NCBI GenBank assembly: GCA_029261875.1
Contig: JAJDAL010000002.1
Span: 1 to 64,000 of the forward strand
DNA from: Deltaproteobacteria bacterium
Lineage (GTDB): Bacteria > Myxococcota_A > UBA9160 > JAJDAL01
Direction: 5' to 3'
Length of the DNA stretch: 64,000 nucleotides
A model generated the notes under the pieces. The model was given only the letters and a program-made list of their open reading frames with translations. It had not been told where the DNA came from and did not search any database. Position 1 is the first letter of the stretch. Each line of letters begins with the position of its first letter. This document shows, piece by piece, positions 44,560-53,900 of the stretch. The translations under genes and the position numbers were made by a program.

Positions 44560-45594
44560 CTAGGTTTTGGCTACGACAGGACCGGTCGTTTCTTCTCGCC
44601 TAGTTGTGGTGCGGCTGTGGGCGTTGAGGGTTTCGGTCAAGGTTTCGACAAGATGTTCTCGCAACGCTTTCGGTTGGATCACATCCACCCACGGGCCCCA
44701 TCGGAACAGGTGCCAGGCCATCTCCCACAAGCCGCCCGCTTGGAAGCGAACGACGAGTGAGCCATCCGGCTCGTCTTTGAGAGTTTGGCTTGGATGGAAG
44801 ACGTACTGGCGAGCGTCGTCGGCGACGCGTGGGGCGAATCGCCACACGACGTCGCGGGGTTTCTCTTGGAAGATGCCAAAGGAGTTGGTGGCAAAGCGCC
44901 GCAGGTCGAAGTCTGCGTCCCGCTCGAAGTATTCGTTGAAGGTCTGGACGTGGTCGATGTTTGCCAGGCTGTAAAGCCGGAAGTCCTGGGCGGGCCGGCT
45001 GTATGCCACCAGGTAGTGGCGGTGCCCGTAGAGGAATCCGTAGGGATAAACCTTGTGTTTGACGTCCTCGCCATCTTGGCGGCGCGCGTAGTGGAGGCGA
45101 ACCTTCTGGCAAGCGAGTACTGCGGCTCTCAGGCTGTCCAGCACCTCCGTTCGGATGCGAGGCCGCGGCCCCGGGCGCATTGCGAGTCCTTCTCCTTCCA
45201 CCAGCGCCGCGGTGTCGGTGCTCAAGACGGCTGCTCTGGAGGGTCTCATGAGTGCCTGCAGCTTGACAAGCAGGCTTCGTAGCGCCGCACCGTGATCGGG
45301 GCGGTTGTCACGTTCGGCGAGTTCGACCGCTGTTTCCAGGGCCGCGAGTTCGTGTGCTTCCCAGCGCACCAGGGTGCGGCTCAATCCGCCGGGAATGCTC
45401 CAGTACTTCTTTCCGTCCCGCAACTCGGTTTGGGCCTCGGGATAGATCTCCACCACGCGGTCGCGCATGCGCTCTGCGGTGCGGCGGTCCACGCCAAAGC
45501 GATCCGCAATGTCATCGATGGAAAGTCCGACGTTGGTGGCTTGAAGCTCGAGGATGAGCCGGATCAGGTCGTCGGCCCGGTGATAGCGCGGCAC
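44560..45594 (-). CDS. WYL-domain transcriptional regulator
   Basis: 344 residues from GTG 45594 (GGGAG 9 nt upstream). Residues about 5-65 are a winged helix (LSIDDIADRFGVDRRTAERM). Residues about 145-230 are a WYL domain (KVRLHYARRQDGE, then KVYPYGFLYGHRHYLVAYS), and the C-terminal 80 residues a WCX domain. WYL regulators such as BrxR and CapW control BREX, CBASS and other phage-defence loci and are thought to sense nucleic acid or nucleotide ligands. It is divergent from the plus-strand island genes that start at 46019, the position expected of a local repressor. The direct target is not shown. Confidence 0.9.
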   Translation of the reverse strand: MPRYHRADDLIRLILELQATNVGLSIDDIADRFGVDRRTAERMRDRVVEIYPEAQTELRDGKKYWSIPGGLSRTLVRWEAHELAALETAVELAERDNRPDHGAALRSLLVKLQALMRPSRAAVLSTDTAALVEGEGLAMRPGPRPRIRTEVLDSLRAAVLACQKVRLHYARRQDGEDVKHKVYPYGFLYGHRHYLVAYSRPAQDFRLYSLANIDHVQTFNEYFERDADFDLRRFATNSFGIFQEKPRDVVWRFAPRVADDARQYVFHPSQTLKDEPDGSLVVRFQAGGLWEMAWHLFRWGPWVDVIQPKALREHLVETLTETLNAHSRTTTRREETTGPVVAKT

Positions 45595-46018
45595 GCGATG
45601 TGTCTCCCTTTCGATCCACGCCCCCAGCCCGGCGAAAGTCTGACACAGAAAAGAGTTCCAATGCGACAGATTCGGACGTAGGCGATGGGTTCCAGCCTTT
45701 CAGCTCGTACTGTGCGGGTTATTTTGGGAACACTGGTTCGTTGGGGCGTCCCCATGAAATCTTCGGCGACGTTCTGAGGCTTTCTGGCCCTGCTTCGCCA
45801 CGGTCGCTGAGGGACCGGTAGGGAAAATTCCCGACGGAACAGAACGAAGTGCCCCTTTGACCGCAACGAACCGGGGTCGATTCGCGTCGACTCGCCCGCA
45901 AACACTGGGGAGTGAATTTTTTGCGCGGATTTGTGTCACAGAACAGCGCTTCCCACGCCTACATGAGTAGGAGACTGGAAGGGCGGCTCCGAGAGCTTGA
46001 CTATACTGGGAGGTCGAA
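45595..46018. other. Divergent control region of the defence-like island
   Basis: 424 bp between the WYL regulator and the first plus-strand island gene. No supported gene. Promoters for both directions must lie here. TATACT at 46002-46007 is the best -10-like hexamer but lies very close to the ribosome site. Confidence 0.45.
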
Positions 46019-46546
46019 ATGCATCCCCGATTCAAATGCACCTTGATACTAGCTCTGCCTGTCTTGTTGTTCGCTTCCGTGCCAGCCTCTGGGGACAAGG
46101 CGGCGCCGCTCCTTGAGAAGTGCGTTGAACTTTCGAAGGCGGGAAAGTCATCTGACGAACTCCATGACATTGTTCTTAGGGAGCTTGAGAAACCTACCGG
46201 GCGAGCAGCGAATTCCAGCCAGTTACAAAGCGCGTTAAGGCAGGAGACCCACAACAGAATTCGCCAACTAGTGCGCCGTCGGAACATCATAGAAGCGAAT
46301 GCTGAAGTGTTTCAGCCGAAAGCCTTGTCGCGTGCAGGAGTAACAGAGGCATCCCTGGTTCGATCCATCGATACCCGTCGGGCTCTCAAGAAAATTCCGG
46401 AACGGGATCGGCGCATCGCTCGGCTTTCCACCATGGGACATTCCAGCGCCGAGGTATCCAAGCTCGTTGACCTGTCGTCCTCAGCTGTACGCCAAATCGT
46501 TGGACGCAGGCTTCGTCCGGCTCTCTGGTTGCTCCGTAGATTCTGA
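46019..46546 (+). CDS. Exported protein with C-terminal HTH-like segment
   Basis: 175 residues; GGGAGG lies 5 nt before the ATG. The N-terminus (KCTLILALPVLLFASVPASG) is a signal peptide or anchor. The C-terminal 50 residues (RDRRIARLSTMGHSSAEVSKLVDLSSSAVRQIVGRRLR) look like a helix-turn-helix of the sigma region 4 or resolvase kind. An exported protein with a DNA-binding-like fold is unusual. The middle is charged and helical. Either the hydrophobic start is a membrane anchor with the HTH in the cytoplasm, or the HTH resemblance is accidental. No family recognised. Confidence 0.65.
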   Translation: MHPRFKCTLILALPVLLFASVPASGDKAAPLLEKCVELSKAGKSSDELHDIVLRELEKPTGRAANSSQLQSALRQETHNRIRQLVRRRNIIEANAEVFQPKALSRAGVTEASLVRSIDTRRALKKIPERDRRIARLSTMGHSSAEVSKLVDLSSSAVRQIVGRRLRPALWLLRRF

Positions 46547-46630
46547 GTAGGGTCGAGGTATTCAAAAGAACCGTTCGGTAGCGAGGCAATTGACGGATCG
46601 TATCCGTCTATAGTCGGGAAGAGAAAGTTC

Positions 46631-47671
46631 ATGCCGCAACGCGCTCGATGCTCGGACAATACGGTAGCCGCCTTCTTGGATCAGACCTGTCTCTCTCTCC
46701 GCCAGAAACACAAGGCGCTGACTATCTGGCCGATCTTGCTCCGGCCGGAAGTGCGTCCTGCGGACGCTCGCAAGTATGTTTCACTATCTGACGCGATCGA
46801 GAACGGCGATCTCGATATTGATGAGGTCGGAGATGAGGGATCGATCTCGAAAGCTCGCATTGTGAATTGCGGGGCACGGCCGGTGCTCGTGATCTTCGGT
46901 GAGGAAATCACCGGGGCCAAGCAAAACCGCGTCGCGAACGCGAGTTTCCTGATCGCTGAGCACAGCGAACTCACAATCGATGTGACTTGTGTGGAGCAGG
47001 GCCGCTGGAGTCGCAGGTGCGGTGAGAAGTTTGCTGCCTCGAACCGGATAATCTCGAACGCGATCCGAATGAAGATGTCCTTGAAGGTCCAGCGGGCGGC
47101 TGCAGCGGGTCGTGGCTTCGAAGCTGACCAGACTGAAGTGTGGAAAGAGGTCAACGACCGAGTTCGGTTGTCGCAAGCCGGTTCGTCAACGGGTGCCTAC
47201 GCGCACTACTACGCTAGTCGTCAGACCGAGGTGGACGAGATGTCGGCCACGTTTCGTGCGCTTCCGCGCCAGATCGGATTCGTCGGCGCGCTCAGGGGCG
47301 AAGTGATTGGAGCCGAGTTGTTGGGTCAGCCCGGTGTGTTTCGTCGGGTCTTCGAGAGTCTTCTCCGGGGATACGTAGTCGATGCCATCGATGCGGATTT
47401 CGTTGAGTGCAGGGAGCAGTCAGAAAGCGCGAACCTGAGTATCAGTTCACCGGAGCCTTTCCTCGAGGCGTTGAACCGAGCCTTCTGGACTTCTGGGCCT
47501 TCGCTGGGCATCGGGGATGATCTCCGCGCTGAGTCGACGCAAGTCGCGGGTTGTGCTCTTGCTCATGGCGGGATCGTTCACCTCACTGCTTTTCCGAAAG
47601 GGATGGCCGTGAATCGGTTTTCGGTTTTGGATCAGGATCACCAGCACGACCGATGGGGGGATCTGATATGA
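46631..47671 (+). CDS. ARPP-1 (DUF6569) family protein
   Basis: 346 residues. GEEITGAKQNR (90-100) and CVEQGRW (120-126), with HKALTIWPILL near the N-terminus and YVSLSDAIENGDLDIDEVG, are the hallmark segments of the ARPP-1 domain, known from comparative genomics as associated with ADP-ribosylglycohydrolase and other conflict systems, biochemical role unknown. The domain is here within a single soluble chain. Its stop overlaps the start of the next gene (ATGA), so the two are translated together and probably act together. Confidence 0.85.
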   Translation: MPQRARCSDNTVAAFLDQTCLSLRQKHKALTIWPILLRPEVRPADARKYVSLSDAIENGDLDIDEVGDEGSISKARIVNCGARPVLVIFGEEITGAKQNRVANASFLIAEHSELTIDVTCVEQGRWSRRCGEKFAASNRIISNAIRMKMSLKVQRAAAAGRGFEADQTEVWKEVNDRVRLSQAGSSTGAYAHYYASRQTEVDEMSATFRALPRQIGFVGALRGEVIGAELLGQPGVFRRVFESLLRGYVVDAIDADFVECREQSESANLSISSPEPFLEALNRAFWTSGPSLGIGDDLRAESTQVAGCALAHGGIVHLTAFPKGMAVNRFSVLDQDHQHDRWGDLI

Positions 47672-49338
47672 CGATCGATTCGAAAGGGACTTTCGCTAGC
47701 CAGCTTGCACCCTTGGCTGCACGAATTCGTGAGCGTCAGGGGTTGGTGAGACCGATAAGCCAAGTGCTGCTCACCTGCACGTCGAATCCGACAATCGAAA
47801 TTCTTTCAGGGGCCCGTACCGCGGTACTACGCTGGGTCGAAGTGAAGGCCGGCCGAAAAATTCCGCCGCCAGCCTGGGAAGGAGAGCCCTTCGAGCTAGC
47901 CGAAGTTGGCGCGCAGCGGGCCGAAGCGGTGCGATTCGATGACTATTGGGCGGCTAGGGTGGACGATGCGGACAAAGGTGTTGCTCGACGAACATGGGTT
48001 ACTGAAGTTGGGCTCGGTCGCACCGATGACTTTGTGCTCTTTGGTGCACGCCTGTTCTGCGTCACGCGCGGCGACGATCCCGCTGCGGCTCGATCCGTTC
48101 CAGGGTTTGTCAGGGATGTCGCCAATGTGGGGGACTTCAAGATCGACGGACGACAGGTGTGCACCGAGCCGTGGTTCGTCAATAGTCCGCATGAAGTCGA
48201 TTCGTTGGTGGCGCTTATTCAGAAAACTGACCGGAGGCACGCGATATGTGTCTTCTCGCTTCCGGAGGGATCGGAAAGGCCTGGCGAAACTGCGATACCG
48301 GTTGATTCGGTTCTCAGGCGCACCACAGGCGCTGCCCACATCGCAATCATTTCGGGGCCAGCCTCGTATGAGCTTACACGGAAACTGGGGAAAGAATTTT
48401 CTGTGTTCCTCAGGGCGGTTCGGACATATCGGCCGAAGTTCGATCTGAACAACTCGGACCCAGGAGATCATCCGTTGGCTCTTGCGCGCCGAATCGAGAA
48501 TTGGCCTGGAGGATCGGAACGATTTGGGGACTTGTTGGTCGATGGCGTTCTTCGATCAACAGTTTCGAGCCCAGACCTCGAATACACCCTCCCACCGTAC
48601 TCGAAAGTAAAGCAGGGAGCCCAAGAGCGGCAAAGGATGGACCTATCCGACAGTGGGGCATCGGATCAAGAACTCTTCGAGTTGTCGCTCAACGAGAACG
48701 AAGGTCTGCGGAACCAGATCGAAGAGCAGCAAGCCACGTTCACCGGCCTGCTCGCGCTTGCCGAAGAAGAGCGTGATGTGGCCCGTGCACAATTGAATGA
48801 TAGCCAGTCTCGAATCAGCGCCTTAAGTGCTCGTGTAGAGCACCTTGAAGAGAGATGGGCCCGGTCCGGGCTGGTTGATCAGCAAGATGAAATCCCAGAA
48901 GACTTCAAAGATCTGGCGGAATGGGGCAGGCGGAATCTGGCGGGAAAGGTCGTGATACTCCCCCGTGCCGTACGGGCTGCGAACAAGTCACCATTCGAAG
49001 ACGTGTCCCTTGCCTATTCAGCGCTGCTTCTGCTTCGGGATCACTACGTTCCGATGAAGCGTAAGGGCGATCAAGGGCGGCTCGCGGCCTACAAGGTCGC
49101 TTTGCAGGAGCTGCACCTAGAGGAAGCCCCGTGCTTCGCGGGGCAGGGCGCCGGGCAGGAAGGGGACACCTATTTCCCAACGTTTCGAGGCGCAAGGCGT
49201 GAACTCGATCGGCATTTGAAAGGTAGTAACAGCAGGGATCCGCGATTCGGATTCAGGCTCTATTTTTTCTGGGATGACGAGACGGAGCAGGTTGTAGTTG
49301 GGTCGCTACCGAACCATCTCGGTACAAGGGTCTCGTAA
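47668..49338 (+). CDS. Coiled-coil protein with RelE-like C-terminal domain
   Basis: 556 residues from ATG 47668. Residues 1-330 are an unknown alpha/beta region without signal or membrane helix. Residues about 335-400 form a coiled coil (NENEGLRNQIEEQQATF, then LNDSQSRISALSARVEHLEER). Residues about 420-556 end with RRELDRHLKGSNSRDPRFGF, RLYFFWDDETEQVVVGSLPNHL, which resembles the last strands of RelE/ParE-type proteins, where basic residues touch rRNA or mRNA. RelE-like activity is only a structural guess. Partner of ARPP-1 through the 4-nt overlap. Confidence 0.65.
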   Translation: MTIDSKGTFASQLAPLAARIRERQGLVRPISQVLLTCTSNPTIEILSGARTAVLRWVEVKAGRKIPPPAWEGEPFELAEVGAQRAEAVRFDDYWAARVDDADKGVARRTWVTEVGLGRTDDFVLFGARLFCVTRGDDPAAARSVPGFVRDVANVGDFKIDGRQVCTEPWFVNSPHEVDSLVALIQKTDRRHAICVFSLPEGSERPGETAIPVDSVLRRTTGAAHIAIISGPASYELTRKLGKEFSVFLRAVRTYRPKFDLNNSDPGDHPLALARRIENWPGGSERFGDLLVDGVLRSTVSSPDLEYTLPPYSKVKQGAQERQRMDLSDSGASDQELFELSLNENEGLRNQIEEQQATFTGLLALAEEERDVARAQLNDSQSRISALSARVEHLEERWARSGLVDQQDEIPEDFKDLAEWGRRNLAGKVVILPRAVRAANKSPFEDVSLAYSALLLLRDHYVPMKRKGDQGRLAAYKVALQELHLEEAPCFAGQGAGQEGDTYFPTFRGARRELDRHLKGSNSRDPRFGFRLYFFWDDETEQVVVGSLPNHLGTRVS

Positions 49339-49372
49339 CATGGATGAATTCTCATAGTGACGGAGGTTCGAA

Positions 49373-49957
49373 ATGAGATGCGTATTCTTGTCGGCCATCG
49401 TGTTTTTCTTTGTCGCGGGGACCGCCGTGGCCGATACCATTCTGTCTTGCGTAAACCAGCGAAACGGAAAACTGCGGATCGTGGGTACCGCCGGACAGTG
49501 CACATCGAAAGAGACTCCACTCTCGTGGAACAGCGAGGGGCCAGCCGGCACAGACGGCGCACAGGGACCACCGGGTGAGGCGGTGTGTGGAAGCGCGCGT
49601 TTTGAACTGGTGGGTTTTACACTGGACACAATCTTCGCCGACGTCGGATTCCTCGGCTTGACGAGTGCGTGCCAGGTCGACTTTCCCGAAAGCCGCGTGT
49701 GCTCGACCCGAGAGATCGCGGAGACAACCGCGGTTCCTCCGGGACTAAGCGGGTTCGCGTGGGTGATTCCAGTGGGGGGCGATAACGATCCCGTTTTCGA
49801 CGGCGCGCTTTCCGTCCGAACCTGCTTCTCGGACGGACCTTTTACGTCGCGAAACGCAAATAACGCGGGTACGGTTATTGACGCCGACTCGGGCAGTATG
49901 ACGACGCGGCCGTGCAACGTGGCTCGCCCCGTGGCCTGCTGTGCGGCGACGCAATGA
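49373..49957 (+). CDS. Secreted Cys-containing protein with collagen-like segment
   Basis: 194 residues; GGAGG lies 7 nt before ATG 49373. Signal peptide MRCVFLSAIVFFFVAGTAVA. Residues about 30-70 (SCVNQRNGKLRIVGTAGQC, then GPAGTDGAQGPPGEA) combine a small domain with a short collagen-like G-x-y run, a combination common in exported proteins of environmental bacteria. The C-terminal part has six Cys. It seems out of place in a defence-like gene row and may be a separate transcription unit. Function unknown. Confidence 0.75.
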   Translation: MRCVFLSAIVFFFVAGTAVADTILSCVNQRNGKLRIVGTAGQCTSKETPLSWNSEGPAGTDGAQGPPGEAVCGSARFELVGFTLDTIFADVGFLGLTSACQVDFPESRVCSTREIAETTAVPPGLSGFAWVIPVGGDNDPVFDGALSVRTCFSDGPFTSRNANNAGTVIDADSGSMTTRPCNVARPVACCAATQ

Positions 49958-50011
49958 AGAACCGACCAAATTTCCGAAAGACCGACGGAACTCATTCCAA
50001 GGAGGTTTGTC

Positions 50012-50569
50012 ATGGCGACCAAGGAAAGCATGGGTCTAACAGAGCTTCGCCGTCACCTGCAGGAGTCCCTACACGGCCTCTCCACCGGCGATATCAAGTC
50101 TGACATCTCCCTCTACGACGCTTTAGATGAGTATGACGATCTGGTTCAGAAGAGTGGTCGGGAGGAGAAGGTCGCTTCCAACCTTGTAGTTACGTACGCG
50201 CGGAACGTGGAAAAGCACGCGAAAGCGCTACTGGAGAATTTCGATTCTGTTCCGAACAATCAGATTGTCCACTGCTACCACGTGATGCTTCAATTTGAAA
50301 GATCGTGTTCTGAGCTACCAGGCTCTCACAAAGCAGCTCGGCTCGAGCTCGCCGAATCGATTGCTGAACGCCTCTATTCAAGCCTCTCGCTTGGGAGGGC
50401 CGTCGCATGTGAAGAGGATGGTTACGTTGCGAGCAAAGCGCGAGGGACTTTCCACAGGCCAGATTGCGAATGGGCCAATGAAATTAGTGGATCGAACCTC
50501 GTAGAGTTCGCTTCTCACGGGGATGCGGTGCGCCGGGGGTTTAGGCCATGCCGAACCTGCAAGGCCTGA
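50012..50569 (+). CDS. Protein with C-terminal Ada-type zinc domain
   Basis: 185 residues; AAGGAGG is 6 nt before ATG 50012, a near-ideal site. The first 130 residues are helical and unknown. The last 50 residues (YVASKARGTFHRPDCEWAN, then GFRPCRTCKA) match the metal-binding module of Ada-like proteins, which hold zinc with Cys and His and, in Ada, accept methyl groups from DNA phosphates. No methyltransferase domain follows. A DNA-contacting zinc module is more likely than repair. It lies between the ARPP-1 pair and the giant helicase. Confidence 0.75.
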   Translation: MATKESMGLTELRRHLQESLHGLSTGDIKSDISLYDALDEYDDLVQKSGREEKVASNLVVTYARNVEKHAKALLENFDSVPNNQIVHCYHVMLQFERSCSELPGSHKAARLELAESIAERLYSSLSLGRAVACEEDGYVASKARGTFHRPDCEWANEISGSNLVEFASHGDAVRRGFRPCRTCKA

Positions 50570-50983
50570 AGCTAGGCGGGAGCCGATTTGCTATTTCGGT
50601 CTCCCTTCCTGCCGCCTCGTGGAAACCTGCGAAAACTGGCTCAGCCAAGTACAGAGCAACGTCTCGAGCACATGGAACCGCTAGGGAATATTCCCCATGG
50701 AAATGCAGCGCGAGCAAGCGGAATCCAGTCTCGGGAAGCAAGGTCACGGTTGGCTTGGTCTCGAGTAGAAACGTCTCGCCAGGTGACTGTCACTTCAACC
50801 CACACTTGCCAATTCTCGGCGTTTATAGTTCGGGGGGACTTCCAAGCGACCAGGCTCCAGTACGTAGCAACTGAACGGATGGAGGGGCCAAGATGACGAA
50901 GCTTTCCTTGGGCAGAATAGGTCTTGCTGTCTATCCGGCTGGAATGTCTTGTCTTCATTGAGATTAGGGTCGAGAGGAGACGC
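50570..50983. other. Intergenic region before the giant helicase gene
   Basis: 414 bp. Overlapping frames on both strands lack signals. A 22-codon frame at 50893-50961 has GGAGGGG upstream and might be a leader peptide, without further support. The helicase promoter should be here. Confidence 0.4.
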
Positions 50984-53900
50984 ATGAGTGAAGTGGCTGG
51001 AGTCCGTGGGGCAGACGCCCTTCGCGCCAGATCGGCGTCTCTCTACACGTTCCTTAAAGAGTTCACCCAGCTACGAACCAATACGGTCCGAACTGTCGAT
51101 CAGTACGAGGACGTCCTTTGGTTCTCTGATGTCCCCCGCGAGCCTGAGTGCGACTGCGCCGCATGGCATCGAGGCCAAGACCGCGAGGGCGGCGAGATTT
51201 GGCTTGAGGTGAATCAGCCTACGCTGCTGCCGGCACCAGAACCGTCCGAGCAGCTTCGCCCTTGGCTTGTTCTGTCGCAGGTCGGGGATTCCTCTCGGGA
51301 GATTCCTGAGCTTCGCGAAGAAATCTCCATTCCCGGCCGAATCGAGGCTGGCGAAGAGCTGGTTTTTCGCCGACGCCTTGAAGACCACCCCGAAATCAAG
51401 CAGGAGTGGGAATCCTACGTAGAGACGCAGTGGTGGCCGTGGGCTGAAGCGGACCGGCGAGTCCAAGCGGTTCAGCGCGTCTACACCAAGCTCTTCTCAA
51501 TCTATCAAAAGCAGCAGAGGCTAGGAGAACAATACGAAGTAGTACTCGGCCTGGGGACCCTCGCGTGGCGGACGCCTGATACCCAGGAAGTGCTGCGCCA
51601 GGTGCTGGTTGCGAGCACCAATATTTCCTTCGATGCAGCTCGGGGAGTCATAACGATTGGGCCAGCGGGAGAGGGTGCGAAGGTCCGAATAGAGCAAGAC
51701 ATGCTCGATCCGAAGTTCCGCCCAGACCCCGATGAGATTCGTTCACTTGAAAGCCAGGCGGCCGATCTGGGAGACCGAGTGTGGGATCCGGCGCCGATCG
51801 ACTCCATCCTCTCTGGCTGGGTGCACGCGGCGTCGCCGAAGGGGACATACAGAGAGGCTTTGGATCCACCGTCGCGAGCCGCGGCTGATCCTTGCATTTG
51901 CTTTGCGCCTGCGCTGATACTCCGGCGGAGGACGGAGCGCTCGTTCCTTAAGGCGTTTGAAGAAATCCTCAGACAGATTGAAAGCGGAGCTCCGATCCCA
52001 TCAGGTGTTGGCCGGTTTGTTTCGGTATCCGGGGATGACGGAGTTGCGCGAGAAGGAGACCCAAGGTCACCCGAGGCGAAGCCGGCCCCCGAGCTCTACT
52101 TTCCCCTCGAGTGGAATGAAGCTCAGCGCCAGATCATTGAGCGTCTCGGTTGCCACGAGGGCGTTCTCGTTCAGGGTCCTCCCGGCACGGGAAAGTCGCA
52201 CACAATCGTAAATCTCATATGCCACTTGTTGGCGTCCGGGCAACGTGTTCTCGTCACGAGCCACACCGCCCGCGCATTGCGTGTGCTGCAACGGTATATC
52301 CGCGAGAAGGCCAAAGAGATATCGCCGCTGGCTGTCGTACTTCTTGGCGACGATCGCGAAGCCCTCCAGGCAATGGAGGATTCCGTTCAAGGTATCACCA
52401 GCCGCCAGAATCACTGGAATACAGCGGAGAGTGAACAGAAGATCAAAGAGTTGACGGTGCAGCTTGACCTGGCGCGACGCGACGAGGCGCGAACGCTGTC
52501 AGAATTGAGATCGATTCGAGAAAAGGAAACCTACACACATCCGTCGCTTTTCGGAGGCTACACCGGCACGCTCCAGTCGATTGCTATTCGTTTGCGTCGC
52601 GAGGAGGAAGGCTTCGACTGGATCGAGGATCGTCCCGAGGAGGAGCAAGAACCTCCCCTAACGGGAACCGAGTTTCAGGAACTGCTTGAACTGCTTCGTG
52701 CCCCAGACCTCGATCGGTGGGAGGCTACGGGGTACTCCGATCTCGACCCCTCTGCTCTACCGTCTCTCGCGGCCATATCCGCCATGGTGGAAAACGAGTC
52801 TCAGGCGACGGACGCTTATCAGCAAGTCGAGACATCTCGTGCCAATCCGGCCTACGCACACTTGGTCAATGGTCCTGCCGAGGCGAGAAAACGGCTAATC
52901 GAAGAGCTTGGCGCGTTGCTACTTAGCGTCGATCAGATCAAGCGACATTTGCACGACTGGACGGAATCCGCCGTCCTGCAGATTTTGGGTGACCGCGACA
53001 GAGCTTGGCGAGAGCTCTTCGATGTGACGAACGAGCACCTGGCGGCTATCGCTGACCGCGCCCGTTGGGCAGACGAAACGCAGGTATCGTGGCTGATTGA
53101 GCGAGACCACCACCGAGTAAGAGCCGATGCAGAGGCGTTGTTGCGGCACCTCCAACAGGGCGGTGGCTGGGGATTTGGGCCGTTTCGGGCTGAACCTGTA
53201 AAGCGAGCCAGTTATCTCCGCCGGGAGGTGAAGGTAGGGGGGCGGGCCTGCGCTAGTTCTGAGGTCCTGAAGGAGCTAATCGCGTGGCTTGATGTGGAGG
53301 AGCGGCTCCGGGTACTTCGGGAAAAGTGGGGTCCGATTCATCGAACATCGGTCACCAGCTTCTCAGCCCAGGCGCAGGACTTCCATGATTTGTGCGAACC
53401 CCTCGAAGCGGCCCTGGCGATGCATAAACGGGTGGCCCGCATTCGTACGGTGATTCAGGCGATCCCCGGTCTCGCTGAACCTACCTGGCACGATCTTGGC
53501 GCACTTCAATTGTTGCTGGACTGTGCGAAGGCCGTTGACGAAGAGGGGAGGCTGCGGGACGCCCAAAATGACCTGGCCGAACAATACGAGCGAGTAGCCG
53601 AGGCAGTAGGCTCCCCAGGAACCGATCCATCTGGCCGCAACCTTCTCGCAGCTTTGAAAGAGCGCGACATTGGGAAGTACCAGGCGACCCTTCTTCAACT
53701 TTCGCAAAACCGGAATACGGGCGTGCAGGTCCGACGACGAAAGCTGCTGCTCACTCGCCTCCACGCGGCTGCTCCACAGGTGTGCGAGGAGCTACGCGCG
53801 ACAGCTGCAGACGAATTGTGGGGTCATCGTGCGGGGAACTTCGAGGCAGCGTGGAATTGGGCGCGCGCTACGGCGTGGCTCGAAAGGCTATGCGACCCCG

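Noticed and set aside
50893..50961. 22-codon frame with GGAGGGG before the giant helicase gene
   Set aside because: Good ribosome site but no other support as a leader peptide; mentioned only in the intergenic entry.
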